Positions 1-8,013 of a DNA stretch of 16,741 nucleotides are shown in pieces. This DNA comes from an uncultured Lentisphaeria bacterium (GTDB lineage: Bacteria > Verrucomicrobiota > Lentisphaeria > Victivallales > UBA1829). The stretch covers positions 1 through 16,741 of the forward strand of contig CAJMAW010000068.1 in assembly GCA_905211485.1 (NCBI GenBank). The letters run 5' to 3'. The position numbers were made by a program, and so were the translations under genes. How positions within the stretch are numbered: position 1 is the stretch's first letter; each line of letters starts with the position of its first letter. The notes under the pieces were generated by a model that was not told where the DNA came from, did not search any database, and worked only from the letters and a program-made list of their open reading frames with translations.

Positions 1-146
1 GTTGCATCCAGAACCATCATCTTTCAACTTTTTCTTTTCCTATGGGATGGCTGTGTTTTTCATTCATATTTTCCTGCCTGTTTTTCCTCTTGATCCCGCT
101 TGTGTTTTTTTTGAAAAAAAAGTCTTGAAAAAAGGATACGGATAAA
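1..146. other. Upstream region of rmuC, with a weak divergent start at the left edge
   Basis: This stretch precedes rmuC. It holds a run of eight T, one G and eight A at 105-121, and the rmuC ribosome binding site AAAGGA at 131-136. No convincing sigma70 promoter for rmuC is visible. On the minus strand a 16-codon ORF (ATG at 67, product beginning MNEKHSHP) ends at 17-19. Its TGA overlaps an ATG at 20-18 that would open a gene running off the left edge (product beginning MMVLDAT). The ATGA overlap looks like translational coupling, but only seven codons of the second frame are visible, so a gene call is not justified. Confidence 0.25.
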
Positions 147-1598
147 ATGGAAGTATTTCTTCTTGTTCTTCTGATTGCTGTTCTGCTTCTGCAGATCCTG
201 ATCCTGACACTGAGTCTGCGGCTCCGGGGCGGACAGGGCAAAGACACCATGCTTGAGAATCTGAAACTCCAGATGGACCATCAGGAGAACCGGATGGAAA
301 TTCTGCATTCCGATCTGAACCGGGCGGAACTTTCCCTGCGTGCGGAAAGCGCTCAGAACCGGGAGGAACTGAACCGGACACTGATGGACAGCCGGGCGGA
401 ACTTTCCAATTTGTTCAAAGGACTGACGGAAACAACGGGGAAGGCGCTTGATGCTTTCAGCGTCCGGCTTGGGGAAACGACGGCCCGGCAGGAAGAAAAG
501 GCTCTGAAACTCAATGAAACTCTCCGGACCTCTCTGGAACAGTTCAGGGAAAAGACCCAGCTTGCCCAGCAGAACGCCAGGGAAGAACTTCTGAAAATGC
601 AGACCCAGTTGAATTCGGTGGTCGATGCCAGGCTGAACGCCATTCGGGACACGGTGGACGTCAAACTGAAATCCATTCAGACGGACAATGCAGAAAAACT
701 CGAACTGATGCGCAAAACCGTCGACGAAAAGCTTCATGAATCCCTGGAAAAACGTTTCAATGAATCCTTCAAGCTGATCGGGGAACGTCTGGAACAGGTT
801 CACAAGGGGCTCGGGGAGATGCAGACACTTGCAAACGGCGTCGGCGATCTGAAAAAGGTCCTGAGCAACGTCAAAACCCGCGGCAACCTCGGTGAAATTC
901 AGCTTGCCTCTGTTCTGGAACAGTATCTTTCTCCCGATCAGTATGTTTTGAACGCGGCAATCAAACAGGGTTCTTCCGAACGCGTGGAATTCGCCGTGAA
1001 AATGCCGGGCCGCGACCATTCAAGCACGTCGGTTCTGCTCCCGATCGACTCCAAATTCCCTGTCGAAGATTACCAGCGCCTGCTGGACGCCTATGAAAAT
1101 GCCGCTCCGGAAGAATTGAAAGCGGCCCAGAAAGCCTTTGAATCGGCGGTGAAAAAATGCGCTTCGGACATTCATTCCAAATATATCGACCCCCCGGCTA
1201 CGACGGAATTCGCACTGATGTTTGTGCCGACAGAGGGGCTTTATGCTGAAATTCTCCGCCGCCCGGGCCTTTTTGAACTACTGCAGAGGGAATACAAAAT
1301 ATCGGTTGTCGGACCTGCCAACCTGGTCGCCTTCCTGAACAGTCTTCAGATGGGCTTCCGCACTCTGGCCATTGAAAAACGCTCCGGTGAAGTCTGGGCG
1401 GTCCTCGGTGCGGTGAAGACGGAATTCGGACGCTTCGGCGACATTCTGGACAAGACAAGAAACAAACTGGAGTCTGCCGTCAAGGAAATTGATTCCGCCG
1501 GAGTCCGTACGCGTGCCATCGAACGGAAACTGAGAGACGTTCAGGAGCTGCCTGCGGAAGATGCGCTTTTCCTGCAGGAAGGAAAGCAGGGAGAATAA
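147..1598 (+). CDS. rmuC: RmuC-family DNA recombination protein
   Basis: The 483-residue product matches the RmuC family in length (E. coli RmuC is about 475) and layout. Residues 2-25 form one hydrophobic N-terminal segment, so the protein is probably membrane-anchored. Residues about 30-230 are charged, Glu/Lys/Arg-rich and heptad-like, as expected for the family's long coiled coil. The conserved globular domain follows, with RGNLGE at 245-250 and DSKFP at 301-305; a later segment reads PTEGLYAEILRRPGLFELL. RmuC proteins limit inversions at short inverted repeats and are predicted to have a nuclease-like fold; that function is family knowledge and not shown here. The start is well supported by AAAGGA ten bases upstream. 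The gene appears monocistronic, since a promoter lies before the next gene. Confidence 0.93.
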   Translation: MEVFLLVLLIAVLLLQILILTLSLRLRGGQGKDTMLENLKLQMDHQENRMEILHSDLNRAELSLRAESAQNREELNRTLMDSRAELSNLFKGLTETTGKALDAFSVRLGETTARQEEKALKLNETLRTSLEQFREKTQLAQQNAREELLKMQTQLNSVVDARLNAIRDTVDVKLKSIQTDNAEKLELMRKTVDEKLHESLEKRFNESFKLIGERLEQVHKGLGEMQTLANGVGDLKKVLSNVKTRGNLGEIQLASVLEQYLSPDQYVLNAAIKQGSSERVEFAVKMPGRDHSSTSVLLPIDSKFPVEDYQRLLDAYENAAPEELKAAQKAFESAVKKCASDIHSKYIDPPATTEFALMFVPTEGLYAEILRRPGLFELLQREYKISVVGPANLVAFLNSLQMGFRTLAIEKRSGEVWAVLGAVKTEFGRFGDILDKTRNKLESAVKEIDSAGVRTRAIERKLRDVQELPAEDALFLQEGKQGE

Positions 1599-1707
1599 AA
1601 TTCACTCGGAATTCCCTTTCTGCGAAGCGTTTTTTATCCCCCTCCCCTTCCTTTGTTTTATCCTTTACTACAATAGCAGCGTCAACGCCAAAAAATGGCT
1701 TTCCGCC

Positions 1708-1793
1708 CTTTTTTTCCCCATCTTCCTTTTTCCCCAGGCGCTTTTCTCCGCTTTTACGAAGTATTGCTTGGAAAGAGAAGAGGGGAAAAAAAG
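1708..1793. repeat. Pyrimidine/purine inverted repeat between rmuC and the secreted-protein operon
   Basis: CTTTTTTTCCCC at 1708-1719 is perfectly complementary to GGGGAAAAAAAG at 1782-1793, with 62 bases between. Sequence just inside both arms (ATCTTCC and GAAAGAGAAG) is also largely complementary. It lies downstream of rmuC and immediately upstream of a promoter. It could act in transcript termination or as a structured DNA element. The large loop makes a simple intrinsic terminator less certain. Confidence 0.45.
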
Positions 1794-1817
1794 AATTGCT
1801 ATATGATTATAATGATA

Positions 1818-1845
1818 TTGTATTTTCCCGGATCCGTGTTATAAT
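1818..1845 (+). promoter_or_regulatory. Sigma70-type promoter of the secreted-protein operon
   Basis: A -35 TTGTAT at 1818-1823 and a perfect -10 TATAAT at 1840-1845 are separated by 16 bases. Transcription would begin near 1852, about 35 bases before the ATG at 1887. A second TATAAT at 1808-1813 has no fitting -35. Transcript mapping would confirm it. Confidence 0.6.
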
Positions 1846-1886
1846 AACCCGGAATCAGAAATGTGCGAAAGATCGGGGATGGAAGA

Positions 1887-2657
1887 ATGAGCTTGAAAAG
1901 GAACGGGATGTTCTGTCTGATCGGGATTGCCGGTTTTTCAGCTCCGGCGATAGCGCCTGCCGGAGAGGAAGCGGCAGTCTGGGAAAGCCGGATTGATTTG
2001 ATTGCGGAAAATGAACCGGTCCCGGGATTTTCCGGGGATCTGAAACGATGCGCCGGGCAGGATCGTCCCTGCATCCGCGTGAAGGGGAAAAAGCCTCTTT
2101 TCACGATCCAGCAGTATCTTGGTGGAAAATATCTGGAGGACCTGCGTCTGAGTTTTGCTTTCCGTTTCCGGGAAGACAAAACGGCCTTTCATGTCCTGCT
2201 GCGTGAAAACGGGAGGCGCGATAAAGATATTTCCGCTTTTCAGTATTATGCGCTCACGGTGATGGGGGACCGTATCCTGCTGAAAGAAGTCGGGAAAGAA
2301 ACGAAGAACGCTTCCGGTGATGGCGGAAAGAGCGGCGGATCCGCGTCTTCTTCCGCGTCCTCTTCGCTGTCTTCGGCTTCCACGGGGGAAGGTTCTCCGG
2401 ATTCACTTTTGGAAAAGGTCTTTCCCCTTTCCTTGCACATCGGGAAGGATCAGTGGCATGAATTTTCCGTGCTGATTGAGGAGAATCATCTCCGTATTTT
2501 CCTGGACGGGAAGGAAGCGGGGGAGGCTTCCCTGAAGGATTCCGGCGGATCCTTTCAGCTGACCCATCTGGAGGGAGAGGCGGATTACGCGGATTTCCGT
2601 CTCAGCGAACCCCATCCGGTTCCGGACACCCTGAAACGTGAGGATACAGTAAAATGA
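1887..2657 (+). CDS. Small secreted protein with a concanavalin/LamG-like sandwich domain
   Basis: The 256-residue product begins with a basic N-terminus and a hydrophobic stretch (MSLKRNGMFCLIGIAGFSA), consistent with a Sec signal peptide. The rest is strand-rich. It ends with a block of the type hhhEENHLRIFLDGKEAGE followed by DYADFRLSE, typical of jelly-roll domains of the LamG or DUF1080 kind (family-level inference; exact family not recognised). A Gly/Ser-rich stretch (SGGSASSSASSSLSSAS) at about 145-165 sits inside the fold. The ATG at 1887 is preferred to the in-frame GTG at 1863 because it follows GGGGA by eight bases and puts the signal peptide at the N-terminus. Its stop overlaps the next start by ATGA, so the two are probably co-translated and act together at the surface or in the periplasm. 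Confidence 0.75.
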   Translation: MSLKRNGMFCLIGIAGFSAPAIAPAGEEAAVWESRIDLIAENEPVPGFSGDLKRCAGQDRPCIRVKGKKPLFTIQQYLGGKYLEDLRLSFAFRFREDKTAFHVLLRENGRRDKDISAFQYYALTVMGDRILLKEVGKETKNASGDGGKSGGSASSSASSSLSSASTGEGSPDSLLEKVFPLSLHIGKDQWHEFSVLIEENHLRIFLDGKEAGEASLKDSGGSFQLTHLEGEADYADFRLSEPHPVPDTLKREDTVK

Positions 2658-5600
2658 ATGATAGAGTAATGGCCGCCACACGCGGCTTCTGTGCCGCAGC
2701 TCTTTTCTGGAGCTTGTGTTTTTTTCTGACAGCTCCCGGGGCATCATTTCCCCTCCATGCTCAGGACGATGATCTCCTCGTTCCGGGAGAAATGAACCTG
2801 CTCGGGGACGATCTCCCTTCCGCCGGCACTTTTTCAGAAGATGATCTGGGCCTGAAATCCAAAAAGGAAGCCGATGTCCTTATACGGACGGAAAAGGGAA
2901 AGAACGCTCTCGGCGTGAGTTTCCGCCTGGAAAACAAGGCCCCTCTGACCTTTGAGATCGAAACCGACGGAGGGAAGAAGAAAAAAATCGAGATGCATGT
3001 GGCGGACCAGACCTGGGAAGTCGAACGCAGCTGGGAAGAACGCACACGGCTCAGAAAGAAAGGCATCCTGACCGAAGGAGCAAACAAGTACAGCGGATGG
3101 CTGATCCGTTTCAGCGGACTCGATATCGACTATTATATGAAACCGAATTTCAAGCGCTACCGGAACAATATGGTGAACCGCTTCATCCCGGAGTGGGAAC
3201 GCCTCTTTCCCGAATACTGGGAGCGGAATTTCCGTCTGGACGTGATCCCGGACGGCAGGAACTGCCAGATCTGGCTGGACGGCCGCTATGCAGGGATGAT
3301 CCCCGGAGCAAAAGAAGTGAAGTCCTTGCGCATCACGGGAGGAATGGGGCCCGTCATTCAGGCGGAAGCCTATGCCTCGGATCCGGCTTCGGACTTTCTC
3401 ACGCTGGAGTTTCCTGATACGATCTATGCTCCGGATGTTCTGAAGAAGGGTGCAAAACTTTCCCTGAAGGAGGGACGGCATCTGATCGGAAAGATCCCGC
3501 TCAACGTCCTTCCGCCGGAACGGAGTCTGGAACCGGCGAGACATCGGAACATGCGCGGTCTTTATGATCTTGTCATGGATCCTTATACTTCCAGGACGGC
3601 TTTTGATTCCATGCCGGAATCCATGCTATATTCCGTTCCCGGGATCCTCTATGCGCGGGCATATGTTCTCTGCGCTCTGGATCCAGACGAACAGAAAAAT
3701 GCCGATCTCACGGTCCGCCTGACCCGTTTCGGAGGCAATACGCGCGGGAGAGGCGGCGCCATTAGCGACAATACGATCGACCTCCGCAAAGACCGTTCCC
3801 TCCTGACGGAAGCCGGCACTCTCGAATGGACCGCAAAAAACGGCAAAAAGAATAAAACCCCCCTTTATCTGGCGGAAATTCCGATTGATTGTGGTTCGGT
3901 GATGGATCTTCTCAGCATCAGGAAAGACTGGCAGGCATTGAAAATCGGACCGTACTTCGACCTTGAATTTCTGGCAAGTCCCGAAAGCGGAGTCTGGATT
4001 TTCGGAGCGACTCTGGAAAAGAATCAATGGGACATGCGTCTTCTTCCGTCTCATCCCGGCAATATCTTTCATAACGGCGAGACACCTGAAACTGCCCTGA
4101 GCTTCTCCTCCCGGAAAGCGGACTGCAGTGGAAAACTTGTCTATACCGTCAGCGACGCATGGGACAAGGAAATTTCCCGAAAAGAGATTTCCCTTGTCTC
4201 CAAAGCCCCCTTCACCGATGAAAAACTTAGTCTTCCTCTCGCCATGGGCACGCCCGGCTGGTACGGGCTGAAGCTTGAGGTTTTCGATTCCTCCGGACGG
4301 CTTGAACTCAAACATGACGCCGCCTTTGCCCTTCTTCCCCCGGATACCCGGGAGGCTGGTTATGAATCCCCCTTCGGAGTCTGGGCGTTCGCCGGCGAAC
4401 ACAATACGGAAAGCGATCCGGACGTCATCGGCGAACTCTGTTTGAAAGCCGGTTTCCGCAAGACCACCGCCGTGGCGGACGAAGCACGGATGAAGCCTTG
4501 GAAAACCACGCTCAACCAGATCCTCAACTACCGCGGATTCAACCCCGATTCCCCGGATTCGCCGGACAAATTCAGAAAATATTTGAAGGACATGCTCAAG
4601 CGCTTCCCCTCCTGCAGCGCCATTGACATTTTTCATGAATACGGCGGAATCGGGATCCCGAAAGAACTTCTGGGGATGAAACAGCCGGAAATTCTGGAAC
4701 GGGATCCTCTGAAATCGAAAGATGCACGGATCCGCGGAGCCGCCATGATGGCGAAAATTGTCCGCGACGAATTTCCTGAACTGAAAATTCTTTACGGGAA
4801 TTCCTGCGCCTCCTCGGAACTCCTGGCATGGGGACTTTCTCAGGGACTGACGGACAAGCACATGGATTATGTCGGCATTGAAACCCCCGCCTACGGGGGC
4901 CTCCCGGAACGCCCTGACATTCTCAAGGTGCCCGCAACCTGGGCTGCTTTGCAGACGGCCCGCAAATATGGATACAAACTTCCTGCCAGCGGATGTTTTG
5001 AATTCACATACCGTTCGGAAAGACGTTATCAGCCAAAAATAGATCATGCCAGACATTATATGCGTGACATCCTTCAGGGGCTCGCCTTCGGTTTCCGCCA
5101 TGTGACACCCGGCATCCTGGACGATGTCTGCGCAGCCTATTATCACGGCAACTGGGGAGGGGCCGGGTATGTGGAACGTCATCCGCTGCTGTATCCCAAA
5201 CGCGCCTACGTCGCGGCCGCGACTCTGACCAGAGTCCTGGATAAAGCCGAGTTCAAAAGACGGCCTCCGACGGGTTCGCTTTCCGTTTATGCTCTGGAGT
5301 TCGAGCGCTTGAGAAAGACAAAGGATTTCGCCTATGCGTTCTGGACGCCCCGTTTCGAGGCGGACGTCACAGTCCGTTTCCCAAAAGGAACACGTCTGGA
5401 GCTGACGGAGATGTTCGGGTCTTCCAGAGAGCTGGAACTTTCCGGTGACGGTTCCGTCACATTCCGTGCCGGTCCCTCCCCTGTCTATCTGACGGCTTCC
5501 TCCGCTCTGCTTGATCCCGTTCAGTCCCGTTATCTCAGCTCCCCGCCTCCGGGAAAGACGCAGGCGCTTCCGGACCGCCTTTCCGACCCCGCTTCCCTCA

Positions 5601-6142
5601 AACAGTTCCGGGACTATTCCCTGTATCAAATCGGCGGAATGCCTTCCCGCATTCCCGGCACTTTTGAACTCCGTTCCGTTGAGGATCCGGAACGCGGGAA
5701 GGTCATTGAGGCGGAACTGAAGGGCCGGGAAAATCTCCCCGAAATCGTCAATGAATATGCCGTCTTCCGTTTCAAAGACCCCGTTCCCGTGGAGAGCGGA
5801 AACGATCTCAAGGGGTTCGGCATGTGGGTGAAGGGAAATTCCTCCTTCGGATCGGTCCTTTTTGAATTCACGGATGCAAAAGGAAGAGTCTGGCGTTCGG
5901 AACTCTCGGACAATGCACTGATCACCTTCGATTCCTGGCAGTTCATGGGCGTTTCCCTGGATCCTTCCCTCGCTCTTCTGCCCCGTGCGTCCGTGAAGGC
6001 AGGTCCCTCCGCAAAAAAACCGGACTTCCCCATCCGGATCACCGGTTTCCTTCTGGAAACGGCGCAGCATGCGCTCAATCCCTGTGAAATGCAGAAGACG
6101 GATCCGAAACTGCGTCTGAGCGGGCTCTCGCTTCTCTATTGA
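2654..6142 (+). CDS. Large secreted multidomain protein, probable TIM-barrel glycoside hydrolase
   Basis: The 1162-residue product has a long signal peptide (hydrophobic to about residue 36, ending near FPLHAQ). Residues about 70-240 look like a concanavalin-type sandwich, with NFRLDVIPDG..CQIWLDGRYAG resembling the partner gene's domain. A second sandwich leads to FALLPP and then FGVWAFAGEHN near 574, where a barrel-like core starts. Candidate catalytic acids are E662 (DIFHEYGG), E743 (YVGIETPAYGG) and E783 (GCFEFTYRSE). The 121-residue gap between E662 and E783 suits the acid/base and nucleophile of clan GH-A, but a classic NE(P) motif is absent. Residues about 990-1162 look like another carbohydrate-binding-type sandwich. 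The start has GAGGA nine bases upstream, inside the preceding gene. The substrate is unknown. A Lentisphaerota-type polysaccharide-degradation role is inferred, and a catalytically dead homologue cannot be excluded. Confidence 0.72.
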   Translation: MNDRVMAATRGFCAAALFWSLCFFLTAPGASFPLHAQDDDLLVPGEMNLLGDDLPSAGTFSEDDLGLKSKKEADVLIRTEKGKNALGVSFRLENKAPLTFEIETDGGKKKKIEMHVADQTWEVERSWEERTRLRKKGILTEGANKYSGWLIRFSGLDIDYYMKPNFKRYRNNMVNRFIPEWERLFPEYWERNFRLDVIPDGRNCQIWLDGRYAGMIPGAKEVKSLRITGGMGPVIQAEAYASDPASDFLTLEFPDTIYAPDVLKKGAKLSLKEGRHLIGKIPLNVLPPERSLEPARHRNMRGLYDLVMDPYTSRTAFDSMPESMLYSVPGILYARAYVLCALDPDEQKNADLTVRLTRFGGNTRGRGGAISDNTIDLRKDRSLLTEAGTLEWTAKNGKKNKTPLYLAEIPIDCGSVMDLLSIRKDWQALKIGPYFDLEFLASPESGVWIFGATLEKNQWDMRLLPSHPGNIFHNGETPETALSFSSRKADCSGKLVYTVSDAWDKEISRKEISLVSKAPFTDEKLSLPLAMGTPGWYGLKLEVFDSSGRLELKHDAAFALLPPDTREAGYESPFGVWAFAGEHNTESDPDVIGELCLKAGFRKTTAVADEARMKPWKTTLNQILNYRGFNPDSPDSPDKFRKYLKDMLKRFPSCSAIDIFHEYGGIGIPKELLGMKQPEILERDPLKSKDARIRGAAMMAKIVRDEFPELKILYGNSCASSELLAWGLSQGLTDKHMDYVGIETPAYGGLPERPDILKVPATWAALQTARKYGYKLPASGCFEFTYRSERRYQPKIDHARHYMRDILQGLAFGFRHVTPGILDDVCAAYYHGNWGGAGYVERHPLLYPKRAYVAAATLTRVLDKAEFKRRPPTGSLSVYALEFERLRKTKDFAYAFWTPRFEADVTVRFPKGTRLELTEMFGSSRELELSGDGSVTFRAGPSPVYLTASSALLDPVQSRYLSSPPPGKTQALPDRLSDPASLKQFRDYSLYQIGGMPSRIPGTFELRSVEDPERGKVIEAELKGRENLPEIVNEYAVFRFKDPVPVESGNDLKGFGMWVKGNSSFGSVLFEFTDAKGRVWRSELSDNALITFDSWQFMGVSLDPSLALLPRASVKAGPSAKKPDFPIRITGFLLETAQHALNPCEMQKTDPKLRLSGLSLLY

Positions 6143-6168
6143 ATAACGTCAAGAAAAGGAATATTTCT

Positions 6169-6197
6169 TTGCAATCTTCCTTCCCGGATATTATGAT
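6169..6197 (+). promoter_or_regulatory. Sigma70-type promoter of mutY
   Basis: TTGCAA at 6169-6174 and TATGAT at 6192-6197 are separated by exactly 17 bases, just after the stop of the large secreted protein. Transcription would start near 6204, giving mutY a leader of about 150 bases that contains the hairpins at 6270-6330. Confidence 0.5.
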
Positions 6198-6269
6198 ACC
6201 AATATTCTTGAATCCCTGACGCAAAAAAACGATCCCGGTCATGCCGCCGGGGCTCAGGGAAAAAAACGT

Positions 6270-6330
6270 AAAGAGGGACAACGGGAAAAGCGGAGGAAGC
6301 AAAAAAGCGATGCCGCTTTTTTCCCTCTTT
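6270..6330 (+). terminator. Nested hairpin in the mutY leader (terminator or attenuator-like)
   Basis: The inner hairpin pairs AAAAAAGCG (6301-6309) with CGCTTTTTT (6314-6322) over a four-base loop. An outer arm AAAGAGGG (6270-6277) pairs with CCCTCTTT (6323-6330). A competing stem is possible between GGGAAAAGCGG (6283-6293) and the same CCGC...CCC strand (6313-6325). It may end transcripts of the preceding operon. Because the mutY promoter lies upstream of it, it may also attenuate mutY. Structure only; regulation is inferred. Confidence 0.45.
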
Positions 6331-6356
6331 CCCGGGAAGGAAGAAAGAAAAAAAGA

Positions 6357-7490
6357 ATGAAATCCGCCACAAAACCGCCTCCGGAAGGAAGAGAGTCTTC
6401 TCCTGAAAACGGGAGTGTTTTTAGTTTTTTCCAGAGCAAAATCCGCCTCCTGCTCCCGAAACTTCTGCTTTCCTGGTATGACACTCATGCCAGAATTCTT
6501 CCCTGGCGCGAAAACACGGATCCCTACCGTGTCTGGATTTCCGAAATCATGCTTCAGCAGACGCGGGTGGAAACTGTAAAGCCTTATTTTGAACGGCTTC
6601 TGAAACAGTTCCCGGATCTTGTCTCTCTGGCCTCCGCCTCCGAAGAACGTCTTCTGAAAGCATGGGAGGGACTCGGCTACTACAACCGGGCGCGGAATCT
6701 TCAGAAGGCGGCACGCCTGATTCTGGAACGGCATCACGGGAAATTCCCGGATGAAGCGGAGGAGCTTCTGGCACTTCCGGGAATCGGAGAATATACGGCG
6801 GGGGCGATCCTGTCGATATGCTTCAACCGTGCGGAGCCGGCGGTCGACGCAAACGTCCTGCGTGTCTTCGCGCGACTGACCGAGAATCGGACAGTCCCTG
6901 AACAGCAGGGAAAACTCCGGGAGGAAGCGTCCGCGTTTTTCCGATCGGTCTATCCGGGACAACGCTGCGGAGATTTCACCCAGGCCCTGATGGAACTGGG
7001 TGCGACGATCTGTCTGCCGAATGGCCCCCCCCATTGCGGAGAATGTCCGCTGGAAAGTCTTTGTCTTGCCAGAAAAAACAAGCGCACAGCGGAATTTCCC
7101 GTGAAAAAAATCCGGAAAGAACGTCTGAAGGAAGAAAAAACCGTTCTGCTTCTTCTCTGCGGAAACCGGACGGCGCTGAGAAAAAGACCCGGGGAAAGTC
7201 ACGGAAAAGGACTGCTTGCGGGACTTTGGGAAATCCCGTCCTTCGACGGTTTCATCAGCGAGGAAGAGGAAATTGCCTCCCGCCTCCGCCTCTGGGGTAT
7301 CCAAGCTCTGTCTTTCCGGAAACTTCCCGGGGCCAGACATGTTTTCACTCACCGGGAATGGATTATGTCCGCCTGGCTCGTCATGTGCGGGAACATGGCG
7401 GGGCCTTTTCACTGGGCGGATCCGGAAGAGCTGCATTCCGTCATTGCCCTGCCCTCCGCATTCAAGGCCTTCCGCCGTTTCCTGCCGTGA
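6357..7490 (+). CDS. mutY: Adenine DNA glycosylase MutY
   Basis: The 377-residue product removes adenine mispaired with 8-oxoguanine or guanine in base-excision repair. The HhH-GPD core holds WISEIMLQQTRVETV with catalytic E63, the helix-hairpin-helix LPGIGEYTAGAI, and AVDANVLRV with catalytic D164. Four cysteines follow (C219, C227, C230, C236) for the [4Fe-4S] cluster. The first spacing is X7, whereas E. coli and Geobacillus MutY have X6. The C-terminal NUDIX-like domain that reads 8-oxoG is present (GLLAGLWEIP, HVFTHREW). About 30 extra residues precede the usual start region; no alternative start was found. The ribosome binding site AAGGAAG lies 13 bases upstream, which is long. The long antisense ORF across the gene is a shadow. 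Confidence 0.95.
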   Translation: MKSATKPPPEGRESSPENGSVFSFFQSKIRLLLPKLLLSWYDTHARILPWRENTDPYRVWISEIMLQQTRVETVKPYFERLLKQFPDLVSLASASEERLLKAWEGLGYYNRARNLQKAARLILERHHGKFPDEAEELLALPGIGEYTAGAILSICFNRAEPAVDANVLRVFARLTENRTVPEQQGKLREEASAFFRSVYPGQRCGDFTQALMELGATICLPNGPPHCGECPLESLCLARKNKRTAEFPVKKIRKERLKEEKTVLLLLCGNRTALRKRPGESHGKGLLAGLWEIPSFDGFISEEEEIASRLRLWGIQALSFRKLPGARHVFTHREWIMSAWLVMCGNMAGPFHWADPEELHSVIALPSAFKAFRRFLP

Positions 7491-7573
7491 CGGATGATGC
7501 TCCGAAATGGGACAGCTTTTGCCCTCACGAGCACGTTGACGGATGGCGAAAAAAGCACTAGGAAGACTGTCGA

Positions 7574-7680
7574 GGAAAGAGAAAAAGGGAAAAGGAAAAA
7601 GAGGGGAGAGAAAAAAAGAAAATGAGGAAACAAATCGTTTTTTCTCCCTTTCCTCTTTTCCCTTTTTCTCTTTCCTTTTT
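7574..7680 (+). terminator. Terminator-like hairpin with a perfect 21-bp stem after mutY
   Basis: Bases 7574-7594 (all purine) are perfectly complementary to 7655-7675 (all pyrimidine). The 60-base interval contains a second imperfect pairing between a GGGAGAG-A-rich stretch and TTTTTTCTCCC. TTTTT follows at 7676-7680. It lies about 85 bases past the mutY stop, so it most likely ends the mutY transcript. The exceptional stem length could also yield an RNase III substrate; that part is speculation. Confidence 0.6.
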
Positions 7681-7732
7681 CCTCATCCGGACCGGGGTTT
7701 CTGGATTCCGGGATTCCCGGAAGCGGATAAAT

Positions 7733-7761
7733 TTGCTTTTCCTGTTTTTGAGGAATATACT
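7733..7761 (+). promoter_or_regulatory. Sigma70-type promoter of the small cysteine-motif gene
   Basis: TTGCTT at 7733-7738 and TATACT at 7756-7761 are 17 bases apart. The start would fall near 7768, which leaves an unusually long leader of about 245 bases before the ATG at 8014. A closer promoter was not found. Confidence 0.5.
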
Positions 7762-8013
7762 ATAGCATAACGCTTTTTTTGTCTCTTTTGACTTTTCTTC
7801 CCTTTCCGGCAGAGAAAGTTCTTTCTCCTCCGAAGAAGAGGGGGGAGTTGTGTGTGCGCCAGAGCAGGAAATGCCCTTTCTTTGTGCTGCATCCTTCCCC
7901 TTCCCCGGGATGTGTGTCAAGGGGGACAATATCAGAGGAGGGGAGAAAAAAAAGCAGGAACCTCACACAGAAGAAAACAGGAACCATATTTACTTGGAAG
8001 GAGAGAAAGAAAA

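Larger units (their letters stand above)
7491..8013. other. Spacer between mutY and the small cysteine-motif gene
   Basis: No gene is supported here. It holds a strong hairpin after mutY (7574-7675), a promoter (7733-7761), and then a leader of about 245 bases. That leader contains a short hairpin GAGAAAG-TT-CTTTCTC near 7812-7827 and a strong ribosome binding site GGAAGGAG at 7996-8003. The leader is purine- or pyrimidine-biased in blocks, so ORFs read in it are low-complexity artefacts. Confidence 0.5.

Noticed and set aside
60..1019. 319-codon open frame on the minus strand
   Set aside because: It mirrors rmuC and has no domain-like features of its own.
3626..6070. 814-codon open frame on the minus strand
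   Set aside because: It lies entirely antisense to the 1162-residue secreted protein, which has a signal peptide, a proper ribosome binding site and domain-like sequence. The reverse frame has no recognisable domain and reflects codon bias.
6075..7436. 453-codon open frame on the minus strand
   Set aside because: It is antisense to mutY, whose catalytic motifs are unmistakable; the reverse frame is low-complexity Phe/Pro/Arg-rich.
7543..7770. 75-codon frame after mutY (+)
   Set aside because: It runs through the perfect inverted repeat and encodes Lys/Glu then Phe/Ser runs; this is hairpin sequence and not a protein.
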